A DNA stretch of 64,000 nt from Strongyloides papillosus (taxonomy: Eukaryota > Nematoda > Chromadorea > Rhabditida > Strongyloididae). Under the pieces are notes generated by a model. It was not told where the DNA came from and did no database searches. It was given only the letters and a program-made list of their open reading frames with translations. The stretch is from assembly GCA_005656395.1 (NCBI GenBank), contig SRSI01000017.1, positions 372,001 to 436,000 on the forward strand. The letters run 5' to 3'. The position numbers were made by a program, and so were the translations under genes. Positions 46,018-57,672 of the stretch are shown one piece after another. Position 1 is the stretch's first letter, and each line of letters begins with the position of its first letter.

Positions 46018-47463
46018 CAGGGTGGGCCAAAAGTAGCTCCCCAGGTATTCTCATATATAACTTATTTTGTAGACTAGCTACAAAGATGGTATTAAAGTCA
46101 TTTTGTAGCCCTTAATCTTGCATAAATTATATCTTGGTTTCATAACAAAATTTGGATTCTAGGCGGAGTTATGGGTATTCAAAATTAGGGGTCATTTTTG
46201 GCATATATGAAATGTAACTTTTTTATACAAAAAGATATTTAAATGCTTGTTGCTGATTATGAAAGCCTAACTTGTTTTGTACTTAGTCCTAAAATTTTTT
46301 AAATTTTAATGTCCATTAACTATGTTTAATTTTTTGGAAAATAAAATCAAAATTTTTGTCAAAATTTCGATGTTTTTTTAAAATTAAAGAACGATGAGGT
46401 CAGTTTTAAAAGTATTTTATAAATATTCTGATAGAGTATTCAAAGCTCTATCGAATGAGTATATGACCGTTTTGAGCGGTTTGTTTTGAAAGAAGTTATG
46501 ATTTGCCAAAGTTGACTTTTTGACACTTTCATTTGAAAATTAAAATACAAATAATACTTTTCCCGATCTTTATGGTATCCTAATAGCAATAATAAAACTA
46601 CTTATACATACTAGTTAACAGATTATTACTTATTTATTCATACATTGTCTAAACAACTGAAATATTCTTTATCACCCAGATTCAAGATAAAAATAATTTT
46701 TTCAATATTTTCACGCGATTTACTATCATTTTATACTATTTTGTATATTTATTATCTTGTAAGAACAATTTTACGTGCTTTTTAAAATTATTATATATTC
46801 AATCGTAATTCCATATCCTCTTATTTTTAAAAAATAAGCATCTAATGATCAATATAAGATAATATTTTTAATACTTTTTAAAAAAAACATAATTCATACC
46901 CAAAAATTTGAAAAAAATTGACATATTTTCTTTTTTTACTAGAATTATTGTGTAAAATAGTCAATATTTGACTATTCATAACTTTCTTTTAACTCAATAA
47001 AATTTAGTGGTACCATGCTTATTCGATAGAGCTTTGCTTACTCTATCATAACACCTACAGAATATCTTTAAAACTTGCCTCATCGTTCTTTAATTTTGAA
47101 AAAACATCGAAATTTTGGCAAAAATCGTGATTTTTTTTCTTTTTCAAAAAATTAAACATAGTTGCTGGACTTCGAAATTTATAAAATTTTAGGACTAAGT
47201 ACAAAACAAGTTGGACTTTCATAATCAGCAACAAGCATTTAAATATCTTTCCATATAAAAAAGTTACATCCCACATATACCAAAAATGACACCTAATTTT
47301 GAAGACCCATAACTCCGCCTAGAATCCAAATTTTGTTATGAAACTAAAATGTAATTTATGCAAAATCAAGGGCTACAAAATGACTATAATACCTTCTTTG
47401 TAGCTAGTCTACAAGAGAAGTTATATATGCGAATACTTGGGGAGCTACTTTTGGCTTACCCTG
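46018..47463. mobile_element. Complete 1446-bp long-TIR DNA element
   Basis: Ends CAGGGTGGGCCAAAAGTAGC and, reversed, CAGGGTAAGCCAAAAGTAGC, flanked by TA (46016-46017 and 47464-47465). The arms stay complementary over about 400-450 bp (CAAAGATGGTATTAAAGTCA versus TGACTATAATACCTTCTTTG). No transposase frame. Architecture and net length match the element at 36171. The centre carries CACGCGATTTACTATC (46712-46727), identical to the tip of the fold-back element at 24.8 kb. Confidence 0.88.
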
Positions 47464-47465
47464 TA

Positions 47466-47895
47466 CACATTCGATATAGCATCGTTAAATCTATCAAAAT
47501 AATTATAACATATTTGTGATAATTTACCAATAAATTTTAATTTTGAAAAAACCACAAAATTTTGCCATAAGACATAATTTTTGGTTTTAATTAAATTAAA
47601 ATAGTGTTTATGAGCATTAATATTTATGACATTGTGGTAGAGTTTAGTACAAAGGAAGTAACCTTTCAATTTGTAAAAGAAAATTGTATTGATATGTTTT
47701 TATAAACAATTACATCATATAAAGACAAAAAAACATTTTTTAAAAGTCCATAAGTTTAAATAGTGCCATTTTTTTTGATAAAATTAAAAATATCTTTCTT
47801 TTGATCTACTCAATAGTATAAATTTATGTTTTTATTTCAAGAAAGAAAAAAATTACTAGTGTTTTAAAATAGGGAGTTACTTATGAAACACCCTG
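47466..47895. mobile_element. Degraded right half of a 36171-type long-TIR element
   Basis: Follows the right arm of that element: TTTTAATTTTGAAAAAACCAC, then AAAATTTTG, TTTTAATTAAAT, GTACAAAGGAAGT and AAGTCCATAAGTTTAAATAG. It closes with GGGAGTTACTTATGAAACAC, then CCTG. The left half is absent, perhaps displaced by the element at 46018. Confidence 0.65.
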
Positions 47896-48559
47896 TTTTT
47901 AAAAATTGATAATTTTTTACTTATATAGTGTGAATACACAGAAAGATGGCAATTATATAAACTTCTATAACTTCCTTCAAACGTAAGTTTTTTCAATCTT
48001 TTTGAAATATGTTGTAGAAAACGAGTAAGGTTATAGAATGTTTAAAATATGGTAAAATTCTATAGTGAAATATTTTCTATTTTAGTCCTTGTAGATATCT
48101 AGCTAGTACACCTTTATTAACTTAAACTTTATTTATAGCAACACGTAGTTAAGATACAATCTAAACATATAATAAAATAATATATAAATGATTACAATAA
48201 TTAACTTACCCCAAACTGAGAGATTACTTCACCGAATGAATGACTAACTAAGGCTAACCTCCTTATATATACTGCTTGATAGACTGACCTATCAATCACT
48301 CTATAAATTGTAACTAAAGATTTAATCTTCCAACTGATAAAAGTAATTTATGTGTCACAGAGTGTACACATTATCTAATTAATATTTTTAATTCTTGTAA
48401 TGTCTTTTATTTAACGACACCAAAATATCACAAAAATCACAAGCTTATATAAAATATACTTAAAATTAGCATAATAATATTTAAATTTATGATCTTATAT
48501 TCATATATCACAATTCTATTATATAAAGTGTATATTCTACTTTACTGATCTTGTTTAAA
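47896..48559. other. Spacer between the inverted arms
   Basis: No gene. A less A+T-rich segment at about 48205-48300 (CCAAACTGAGAGATTACTTC, CTAAGGCTAACCTCC) is unexplained; no tRNA fold could be drawn from it. Confidence 0.4.
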
Positions 48560-49440
48560 AATATCAATTTTTTTGTATGAAATTATTTTTTATTTGAATT
48601 GAAATGAATTTTTAGACAATTAATTGTTAAAAATGATGAACAAAATCAAAATAATTTTGTAGTAATATATTTTACAAAATTATTAATATAGATAATTATT
48701 GAAGAAAATGTTTTAGTTTTATGAATATATTATTTATTTATTCAAAAATTGTATTTTCTAAAACAATTTCTTCTCTAACGATTTTTTTTTGGGTTCAATA
48801 AAGTCAATTGTTTTATTAAACACATAAACATAAGTTCCACATACTGGTCCTAAAAATCGTGGATTTTGATTTCTAATTGATTTTATTGGTCGAGAGCCAC
48901 AGTAGAATGAGAAATCAGCCTGATAATCTATTAAAAAAAAGTAATTTTAAATATATTTCTATTTACCTTCTGGACGTGGCGTTTGTAAAAATTTATTAAT
49001 ATAAAAAGTTGTATTACATTTTTCTGGAATATGTTCTACTACACCTTGCTCGTCTAGCCCAACTAATACATAGCCAAAATCAATAGAATATCCATAATTT
49101 TTACATGATGGACATTTTAAGGTTCCTCTGAGTAAAACATTAGACTCCTTCGGATGAGTTGAATTTTCACATTGTTTAGGTTCCGAAACAATAAATTTAA
49201 ACATTGAAATACAAACTATAAATACTGTTAATGCTTTTAAAAATGCCATTTAGAAATATTTTAATTAAACATTTTGAAAATTTCCTTAAATACTTGAAAT
49301 TGTTATAAAAAATTTTTAAAAACATATATTTTAACATATGAATAATAAAAGAACAATAAATATTATAAAATATTGCAGATTTAAAAATATAAATATCATG
49401 GAAGTCAAATTTCTTCTAATTAAATAAAATTTATAAATTT
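48560..49440 (-). repeat. Right arm of inverted gene duplication
   Basis: Reverse counterpart of 45130-46015, with homology running through promoter, gene and 3' flank. The duplicates are tail to tail with about 2.5 kb between the arms. Confidence 0.8.
48758..49249 (-). CDS. Small secreted protein, two exons (paralogue of the 45-kb gene)
   Basis: Exons 49249-48967 and 48927-48758 with a 39-bp intron (phase 1, same site as the paralogue) give 150 residues. Signal peptide MAFLKALTVFIVCISMFK; then NVLLRGTLKCPSC, GYVLVGLDE, VVEHIPEKCN, FSFYCGSR, an extra Cys in GPVCGTYVYV, and a Lys-rich end. It is clearly diverged from the paralogue in the mature part while leader and flanks are better conserved, which would fit diversification of a secreted product. 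N-glycosylation sequons NTT and NKT are present. Family as uncertain as for its partner. Confidence 0.8.
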
Positions 49441-49505
49441 TGTTTAATACAGAAAACTTTTTCGCATCAAAAATAGGACTGAAAAATTAAAAAAGTTTGA
49501 ATATC

Positions 49506-49640
49506 ATTTCAAAAATAGAACCATGCTTTCAAAAATAGAACTGAACTTTCAAAAATTGAACTATGCCTTCAAAAATAGAATTATGCTTTCAAAAATAGAA
49601 TTGAATTTTCAAAAATAGAACTATGCTTTCAAAAAAAGTA
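49506..49640. repeat. 20-bp minisatellite with 60-bp higher-order pattern
   Basis: Seven units of TTTCAAAAATAGAACTATGC type at an exact 20-bp period. The variable tail runs CCATG, CTGAA, CTATG, TTATG, TTGAA, CTATG: a three-unit (60-bp) higher-order repeat occurring twice. A stray TTCAAAAATAG follows near 49670. Confidence 0.85.
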
Positions 49641-49806
49641 ATGAGTAATTATAAGTAGTTCTAAGCATTCAAAAATAGCACTGTTTTCGAAAACATTAGT
49701 TTTTTGTCCAAATAACAATTTTCTCGTGTATATTTTTGTATTATTCTTTATTATTTCTAATAATGACTTTTCTTTTTATTTTATTTTCTGGAATATTACT
49801 TTATAA

Positions 49807-49980
49807 ATGTTTATTCATTGCTATAACTGTTGTATTGACTCCAAAGTAACAATTATTGGTAAACATATTTTGCAATGTAGTCCAATGAACATTAGATGTT
49901 CAATTCCTGGTTGTACAACGGTTTAATTTACTCAAAGAAAAAGATTTATGGAACATTTTTATAGAAATCATTGAAAACAG
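49807..49980 (+). pseudogene. Zinc-finger exon relic
   Basis: 58 codons in one frame from ATG to a donor-like CAG|GTAAAAG. The first half has CYNCCIDS..IGKHILQC, the second IRCSIPGC then FMEHFYRNH, a C-x4-C..H-x4-H arrangement like a C2H2 finger. TAA at 49924-49926 and TGA at 49972-49974 break it. Paired N-terminal fingers of this style occur in some transposon-encoded proteins; that origin is a guess. Scattered possible downstream pieces near 50.8 kb (RIAKKAEEFILSIGK) could not be joined. Confidence 0.5.
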
Positions 49981-52284
49981 GTAAAAGAAAGTAAATCAAG
50001 CTGTTTCTACAACAATAATAGGTACGTTGATTAATTTTTTAATTAGTCATTATTTTTACAAATTTTTTATTGTTTTGACTATGTTTAAATTCCATTAATT
50101 TTTGATAAGACAAATATAATATTGTCATATAATTTTATAAACAACTTGCGTATACATCAAAATTAATCAGCAACACACAAAATTTTTTCCATCATTTTGT
50201 TACCCTAAAAATATTAAAATTCAAGTTTCCACAAAATGTTTCCTATCTCTTCATTTTGTTACTTATTTCTTTTTTTTTGTTATCTATTTCTTCATTTTGT
50301 CACCTACAATATAAAAATCTTTTATTATATAAAGAATAGAATCATCCCCTTAAGAACAAATTGACGAAAATAAAGAAAAATATGTAGAAGAAAACAGAAT
50401 TTTGCTAGATGTCTCCTAAAATAATTTATTAACTGTAATTAAATCTGTTGTAATGCTATTTTTATAATAACAAATATTTTATCTCATTTTAATTGTTTTA
50501 ACAATATGCTGACCTGACTTTAATAGATAATGAATCTTTTAAAGAAACAGCAAATTTATTTACAATATATTTGTAAACATTTATATTAATTTGCTTTGGG
50601 TGGCATATTTAAACAAAAATTTCACAACTTTTTTGTTGAATAAAAAAATTTTAAACATTAACTGCTCTACACAAAAATAAGTTCATGCTGAAATCCGACC
50701 GGTGTACATATTTTAGATTTTTAATATTTATCACGAATTCTCTAATGCAAAGAGAGGAAGTTTTCAAAATGTATGTATAATAGGATTGCCAAAAAAGCTG
50801 AGGAATTTATTCTATCAATTGGCAAAATTAACAATAGTAATTTTGAAGGTGATGCTTATTTAAAAAAAATTAACTTTTGAATACAATAAAATTGTTCCAT
50901 CGTTTTTGATATTTAAAATATGAATGATGTTTAATAATATATAAATCATTTTATTAAAGACAAATAAATTATAAGAAAAAAATATGTAAAAGAAAATATA
51001 AATCTATCACAAAACTTCTAAATAACTTATTATTCATAATTTTATTTTTGTGATGCTATTTTTGTTGTAATAAACATTTCATCCTACTTTAATTGTTCTA
51101 GTATAATGATTCAGCACTACTTCTTCATGAAACATTTGATGTATTCTTGAGGTTTAAAATCTAATATGTTATATATAAAATTTAAAACGAAATGTAATAA
51201 AAAAAATCAAATCTAAAACGCTATCTTGTTTGTAAATATAATGTCAAACAAATCACTCTGAAAAAAATATATCAATTTTACATTATATAATTTAATTACA
51301 TTAGAAATTTCTTCAACAATTATTTTTTACCTCAATGAGATACACTCAAAATTGAAAACTGTCGTTTTGACATATGCTATATCCCCGTCCAATGTAGTGC
51401 TAAAAAAATAAAATATTTATTTAATTTATTAATCAATGTTAGTGATCTTAAATTTTCTGAGTATATTCAATTAAAAAATTTAATATGTCAATTAACATAA
51501 ATGTCAAATCATATAATAACATAATGAGGTATCATTTTCTATAAATTCATATACCTTTATTTATAATTGTTTGTGGATTTTTCAGAAAATGTAATGTATA
51601 TTTCTAAAAATAAATATGTATGTTGTTTTGACTGTATATTATGTTGAAACGACATGCATACTTGTTATAATAATTTGCCATGTTTTTTATAAAAATGTAT
51701 ATACATTTCTTATAAAATAATCATATCTTGTTATAACGACATTACCTATACATTTTTTATAGACATTTACACACATTTATTATAAATTATTATACATTTT
51801 TAAAAAGTGAATAGTTGCAATAACACAAATGTATGATCAATCTTTAAAATTAGACTTGATTTTTTTTACCAAATTTACTATACTAAAAAGCGATTTTATA
51901 CAAGTCGAAATGACTGACACAAAAAAAATAATGCAAAAAATTAAAATTTTTAACAAAAATTGTTGATCTCTTTATATTTTTTTTAAAATATACGAAAAAT
52001 CGTATTTTATAAACACTAAAATAATGAATTTAACATGTAATAATTATGTTTTTACAATTAATACTGTCTTTAAGTAATTTTTTATTTTTTTAAATATTAT
52101 TGCACTCTTTTATACTAATTTAATCTGTCTTTCAATAAAAATATTTATAAATTAACAAAATTCAAGAACGTGAGTAATTTTTAAAAATTTAAAGTAATTA
52201 AAAAGTAATTTTTTAAAACAATAGGTATTTATTTTGTTATTATAATAATTATAAATATTTTCTAATGACTATCACTTACAATCT
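49981..52284. other. Intergenic sequence, no intact gene
   Basis: Apart from a short open stretch near 50.79-50.88 kb no coding sequence is supported. Between 51.6 and 51.8 kb TATACATTT/ATACATTTCTTATAA words recur, suggesting a decayed simple repeat. Confidence 0.4.
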
Positions 52285-52715
52285 ATAACAAAAAGAAATA
52301 AGAAAAAAAAGTTTGTCTCTCTCATAACTCTCTTCAATATCAACCAATTTTTATGGGTAAATAGCCAAAAAATGTATTTTTTTCTAACTTTGGAGGGAAA
52401 ATAGATTTCAAAAGTTTTGGACCATAATTGATCAAATTTTCTTTAAAAAACAGTGTTTTTTGCCTTTTTTAGCATAGTTTTGTACAGAGAATGACGTTAT
52501 TTCAAAATATATAAGATACATTGATATATATGTCATTTAAAAGATCGAATTCCAGAATAGTGGAGAAAAACAATACTATAGAAATGTATTAAACATTGGT
52601 CGAGTTGTGGTCCAAAGAGTAATGACCATTTTGGAAAAAAATTATAGAAGTTAAATAGCTATAACTTAGTCATAACTTTATAAAAAAAAAATAATATTTG
52701 TTATATACACAGAAA
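52285..52715 (+). repeat. Dispersed copy of the 520-bp repeat unit
   Basis: Aligns with the first unit at 19.5-20.0 kb: AACAAAAAGAAATAAGAAAA, CATAACTCTCTTCAA, AAATAGCCAAAA, GGAGGGAAAATAG, GGTCGAGTTGTGGTCCAA, TTAAATAGCTATAACT. It shows that the unit transposes independently of the tandem block. Confidence 0.75.
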
Positions 52716-53159
52716 AATTTTTTGTCAAAAATAATGTCATTTTTTAAATGTCTGTGACAAAAATTAGTAAAAATATGAATTCTAAAATTGCTTTTTATGT
52801 GTATGTTTGTAAACAATCATTATTTTTTATAAGATAATGATGACAATCCTTACTATATAAGAATAGAAAATTAAACTTACCTCTCTATTGTTATAAACCT
52901 CCAACAAAACGAGAGGGTAAGTTTTAAATTTTTGATTACTATTATTTTTTTTAGTTTTTCCCTATTTATCAATAAAAATTTCAAACAGTGTACATGTTTG
53001 TAATAAAAAAAGAGCAAAAGCAATTACAGAAATACGTTAGATAACTATTATAAAAAATTCAAAAATTTATATATACATTACAATTTTTTAAAAAATGCAT
53101 TTCTTGTTTTTCCTGAGTGCTATTTGACAAATTTGCTCTTCTTGTTTTAAAAACGACAA

Positions 53160-54014
53160 AAAAAAATTTTTCTATGTAGACTGTCAAAAGAAAGAAGTCG
53201 AAGTTGTTGTTGATAATAGAGGTTTTGTAGGGAATAAGTGTGATAGTGCAGCTAAAAATGTTGAAATAATACATCAGAAGATCCTGTTAAAGGTATAAAT
53301 TATGGTGATACATTTAGTGATGTCCTAGTAATTCAAGAAGTTTTTGATCAAGAAAAAGTAAATGATGTTGAGGTTGATCAAAGTCTTGTCTGAGACCATG
53401 GAAAAGAATTTAATGAGGAGAATGTAGATCAAGATTAAACTTTTACGTCAGCTTCTATATGTGCTAAAACAAATAATGATATGAAGATGGAAAAAGTATC
53501 TAAGTGTAGTAATAACGTACTTCTGGCTAATGGCTCGGTAAAAAATAGTCATTGAATTGCAATTTTTGGGAGATTAGGCGATGTTGTTGTTTGAGAAAAA
53601 AGAAGAGAGCTTTTAAGAGATATAATTACTCCTTTTAGAATTAAAGTTAAAGGAATAAAAAATTTATCAGTCCTATTGTTAAGAATGAAAGTTGGCAACC
53701 AGATGAAAAAATTGTGGTAATATCTGATAATGCGTATGCATAAAATAGTTTAGCTTATAAATAGTATGAAAGATGGATTAAAGAAACTGTCTACACTAGA
53801 GGTAAGCAAATTCAACATTTACAAACTTAGAAGAAGATTGAAGAATTGATAAATTTTGTTAGACATACTAGGTTAGTTTCTATACATGTACCAGCACATA
53901 AATCTAAACTACATGATGTTAGTGATAAGATAACCAAGAGTGAAAAACCTGAAATATCACACATACGTTCCTACAACCGGAATGTTATAAATGACAATTT
54001 TAATGACTTTTAAA
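53160..54014 (+). pseudogene. RNase H-like gene relic
   Basis: Several frames are open only piecewise. The clearest, from 53714, reads VVISDNAYA then, across stops, YERWIKETVYTRGKQIQHLQ, KKIEELINFVRHTRLVSIHV and PAHKSKLHDVSDKITK. This mirrors the second half of RNase H domains (TDS.Y, W, G, I.ELI, V.GH/PAH, D). An earlier frame at about 53511-53580 has ANGSVKNSH..IAIFGRLGDVVV, like the TDGS strand, with the first catalytic Asp lost. At least six stops and a frame change mean it is dead. It could come from a host RNase H1 gene or a LINE; I cannot decide. Confidence 0.55.
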
Positions 54015-54635
54015 CTATATGATGTGCTTTTTATCTATGTTAATTAGTTTTAATAAAGATTTTTTACGCACAGTGATATGTTATTTTGTTAATATATATT
54101 AATTTAACAATTTACAATTATAGTAATTCAATTTTGTGAAATATAAATAGTTAAAACAATTTTTTACAGTAGTTTTTAACATCAAATTTGATTGATAAAA
54201 TGTATAATGTTTAGTATTTTTATCATTTGTTCGACACTGATTGACAATAATGATCTTAAAGCATATTGTAGAAATAGTATTTCTATAAGACAATAAATAT
54301 TTAAAAGTGTAATAATAGCTATTTAAATTAAAATAATTTTGCTTTTTTAGACAACTTGTAACATTTAATTGAAATCATCCATTTTTACATATTTTTATAA
54401 AATTGTTAAACATTTTTATATTTGCAAACAAAATTTACTTTGAAAAAGAAGATAATGAAAAACAAACTTTTTGATGAGCAAAAATAACATTTTTTAAACA
54501 AAGAAAATATTTTAGCAATAAACTAATATGATTAATTATAAAAAATATATAAGCTTTGTCTTTTTAGAACAACTGCTATATTTAGATTATGAATACAAAA
54601 TATTTTTTCTTTTTAGTCAAATACATTGAAATTAG

Positions 54636-54642
54636 TATAAAT
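54636..54642 (+). promoter_or_regulatory. TATA box, array gene 1
   Basis: TATAAAT exactly 40 bp before the ATG, followed by GTGGAATGATTTCAATT, a core shared by the array. Homology with other units begins near 54345, just after the RNase H relic. Confidence 0.75.
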
Positions 54643-54675
54643 GTGGAATGATTTCAATTGAGAACCATCATCAAA

Positions 54676-55272
54676 ATGCATTTTATTAAATATTTTGCTA
54701 TCTTTGTTCTTTTAACTGTTCAATACAGTTTTCAAGAATCTTCTTCATCATCTGAAAGTCTTTCTTCATCTGAAGAGCAACAATTAGAAGTTACTAATCC
54801 AATAGAAATATCATCAACTATTGATGAAGTACCAGTTGATACAGATAAACGAAAGAAATTTTTCTTTAAAAGCCTTGGAGATAGTATTAAAGAAAAAAGT
54901 AAAAAATTTAAAGACAATTTAAAACATAAATTTAGTGAAGATAATATTAAAAATGAATTGGTATGTACTTAAGTCATTTCATAGCTATTTTTTTTAGAAA
55001 AATACTAATAAGTTATTGGGTGAAACTCTTAAAAAAGGAAAAAATAAGCTTAAGGATAGCGCAAAAAATATGAAGAAGAATCTTGCTAAATTTTTTAAAG
55101 GTAAAACTTTCAGTAAATCTGGTTCAGATGAAAACGATACTAGATTGAAGAGATCAATTATTACAAAAATTGTAAGTTATAAAAAATTGTTTTTAATTTT
55201 CTTTTCTAGAGAAAAGTAGCTAAAAATGCTGTAGTTAGTAAAGCTAAGAAGGCATTAAAAAAGTTATTCTAA
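54676..55272 (+). CDS. Secreted cationic-peptide precursor, array gene 1
   Basis: Exons 54676-54960, 54998-55171 and 55210-55272, introns 37 and 38 bp, both phase 0; 173 residues. Signal peptide MHFIKYFAIFVLLTVQYSFQ, then an acidic Ser/Glu run (SSSSSESLSSSEEQQ), a Lys-rich helical middle, and DENDTRLKRS. The R-L-K-R site fits furin-type cleavage and would free a 26-residue C-terminal peptide (ending KKALKKLF) with about nine basic and no acidic residues. The second intron falls six codons after the site. Acidic propart plus cationic amphipathic tail is typical of antimicrobial or membrane-active peptide precursors; that function is inferred. I recognise no named family. AATAAA lies at 55479 in a shared TTTAATAAATTATAGTCATT. 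It is the most diverged 3' exon of the array (63 nt versus 72). Confidence 0.85.
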
Positions 55273-55478
55273 AAAAGTTTTAGAACCTTATGAATAAAAA
55301 TATATAGAATTGGATTGTTTAATGATAAATATTTTTGATTTACATCAAACATTACACATAACAAAATCCATCATTAAAAAGTAAATTATTTAATTAATTA
55401 AAAACATTAAAACGTAAATAATAAGATATATGATTTTACTATGTTTTTGTAAATCTTTTATATTTTTTCATTTTTTTT

Positions 55479-55484
55479 AATAAA
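55479..55484 (+). promoter_or_regulatory. Polyadenylation signal, array gene 1
   Basis: AATAAA within TTTAATAAATTATAGTCATT, about 200 bp after the stop; the same 20-mer follows genes 2, 3 and 4. Confidence 0.65.
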
Positions 55485-56327
55485 TTATAGTCATTTAATT
55501 TGAAGATTTTCTAATTATTAAAACTTTTTTGTTGAATTTAAAAAAATCTATGTTTACGACAAATTTACTTATTCCTATTTCATTTTATTATATTTTTACA
55601 AATATTTGTGTTGTTCCGTGTAAAACTCCCCATAATTCTAAATTTATAGCTTTGTTTATTCTGAGATACAAGTGTGATATTATGTTCACCTTTTAGTCAA
55701 GAAATATACAACCATATCTTATGGATTCCATATTAAAATCGAAATTTTAAATAACGTTATTAATCTTCAAATTTGAAGAACATTTTTAAGATTATAACCA
55801 AAGTAACTTCTTTACATAAAAGATTGTTGTTGAAAGGTTAGCTTATTTCTATACATTTCTAAAATACCATTTACGTAGAAGTCTGCTAATAATGGTTAAT
55901 ATTTTTATTACATTTCTTCAATAATTCAAGAAATTTAATGCAATAACTGTAAAAAATCATAAAAAAAAAATTATTTTAAATATTTCTTTATAATTTTTTA
56001 CAAAATCTAACACATTTCTAATAACAATATTCCGAATTTTTTAAATTTGTTTCAATGAATGGTTAATAGAGTTTTACATAAAAATTTTTTTGCTGTTTTA
56101 TCTGAGTATTAAAAATCATGAAAAATAAAAATTGGTAATAATTCTGTTTCTTTTAATGTTTCTCAAAAATATCACAAACTTCAAAAATTGGATCAGAAAG
56201 AAATTTACAAGGAAACTTTGCTTCGAAATATACGTAAATTACATGTAAATGCATTCTAAAATGTTTAGTGGTTCATCGATAGACATCATAAAAAAGTTTG
56301 AAAAAATTACTATTTTCCTTATTCTTT

Positions 56328-56440
56328 AGTTGTCACAGAACATTTGCGACATATTGTCACAAAATCCTCACAAATTTTTTTATTGTATGATGATTGGTAT
56401 TTTACAATTTTGTTTGATGTTAACTTCTAAGAATCACCTT
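56328..56440 (+). promoter_or_regulatory. Conserved upstream block, array gene 2
   Basis: TTGTCACAGAACATTTGCGA through ATTGTATGATGATTGG, about 570 bp before the ATG. Almost identical to the block at 58679, weaker at 60893 and 63096. Function unknown. Confidence 0.6.
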
Positions 56441-56856
56441 AAAATATACTATAAGAACATGTCAACTGTAACATAATAAAATATTTTAAGTACGATAAAA
56501 GCTATAAAATTAAAAAAAATACATTTTATTTTGTAAAATGTGCAGCTTGTAATTAAATCATCTACGATAGATATTTTTTATAAAATTGTTAAATATTTTT
56601 AGTATTTATTTGTTATTTAAAATCCATCGTAACTATTTTAATATTTATAAACAAAGTTTACTTTGAAAAAGAAGATAATAAAAAACAAATTTTATAATGA
56701 CCTAAGTTAACATTTTTAAAAAATAAATATATTTCAACAATAAACTAAATGATTAATTATAAAAAATACACCAGCTTCGCCTTTTGGATAAATTATCATA
56801 TTTTGATTTTAAATATAAATTACTTTTTCCTTTTTAATCAAATACATTGAAATTGT

Positions 56857-56863
56857 TATAAAT
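56857..56863 (+). promoter_or_regulatory. TATA box, array gene 2
   Basis: TATAAAT followed by ACGGAATGATTTTAATT, 40 bp before the ATG. Confidence 0.75.
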
Positions 56864-56896
56864 ACGGAATGATTTTAATTAAGAAGCATCATCAAA

Positions 56897-57463
56897 ATGC
56901 ATTTTATAAAATATTTAACTATCTTTGTACTTTTGGCAATTCAATACAGTTTCCAAGATTCTTCATCATCATCAGAAAGTTCACTTTCGTTATCTGAAGA
57001 GGCATTGCCTGAAGTTGGTACCCAATTAGAAAAGACAAAAAAAAGTTTCTTAAAAAATCTTAAAGATGGTTTCAAAAAAGAAAAGGAAAAAGCAAAGACA
57101 TTTCTAGACAAAAATTCTACTCTAAAAAAAATAAAGGAAAAAATGGTATGTCTCAATATCATTTTATAATTTTGAAATTTTAGCAAGAAACAAATAACAA
57201 ATTAAAACAATCTTTAAAAAAAGATAAAGAAAAATTAACTAAATTAACAAAAAATTTTGGAGGTAAAATAAGTAATCTTTTTGGAAAAAATAAATCTGAC
57301 AAAACCAGTTTAAATGAAAATGATACAAGAGCAAAAAGATCATTAGTTGGAAAAGTTGTAAGTTGTGATAAAATAATTTAATTTTTTTTAGACCAAAGGA
57401 GCTAAAAACGTCATTACTGGAGGAACCAAAAAAGCTAAAGCATTATTGAGCAAACTATTCTAA
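56897..57463 (+). CDS. Secreted cationic-peptide precursor, array gene 2
   Basis: Exons 56897-57145, 57184-57357 and 57392-57463 (introns 38 and 34 bp, phase 0) give 164 residues. Leader MHFIKYLTIFVLLAIQYSFQ; acidic segment with SSSSSESSLSLSEE; Lys-rich middle (KNLKDGFKKEKEKAK); NENDTRAKRS cleavage site; a 29-residue tail (SLVGKV then a third exon ending KALLSKLF), about +7. Exon 2 is 174 nt, as in genes 1, 3 and 4. Nearly identical to gene 4 through exons 1-2 and intron 1, although gene 3 lies between them, which points to gene conversion or a recent multi-unit duplication. Confidence 0.87.
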
Positions 57464-57666
57464 AATATTTTCAAAATGTTTTTATCTATAAACATTTTTA
57501 ATTGGATTATTCAATGACAAATATTATAAATTTACAACGAATATAATACATTATAGAGCCTTTTTCACAAAGGTTATTTTTAAATGAATTAAAAACATTA
57601 AAATAGAAAATTCAATATATATGATTTTCATGTTTTTGTAAATTTTTAATATTTTATCATTGGTTT

Positions 57667-57672
57667 AATAAA
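57667..57672 (+). promoter_or_regulatory. Polyadenylation signal, array gene 2
   Basis: AATAAA in the shared TTTAATAAATTATAGTCATT, 204 bp after the stop. Confidence 0.65.

Noticed and set aside
48205..48300. Less A+T-rich patch that might be a tRNA or ncRNA
   Set aside because: I could not draw a cloverleaf or a long stem; no conserved box motifs.
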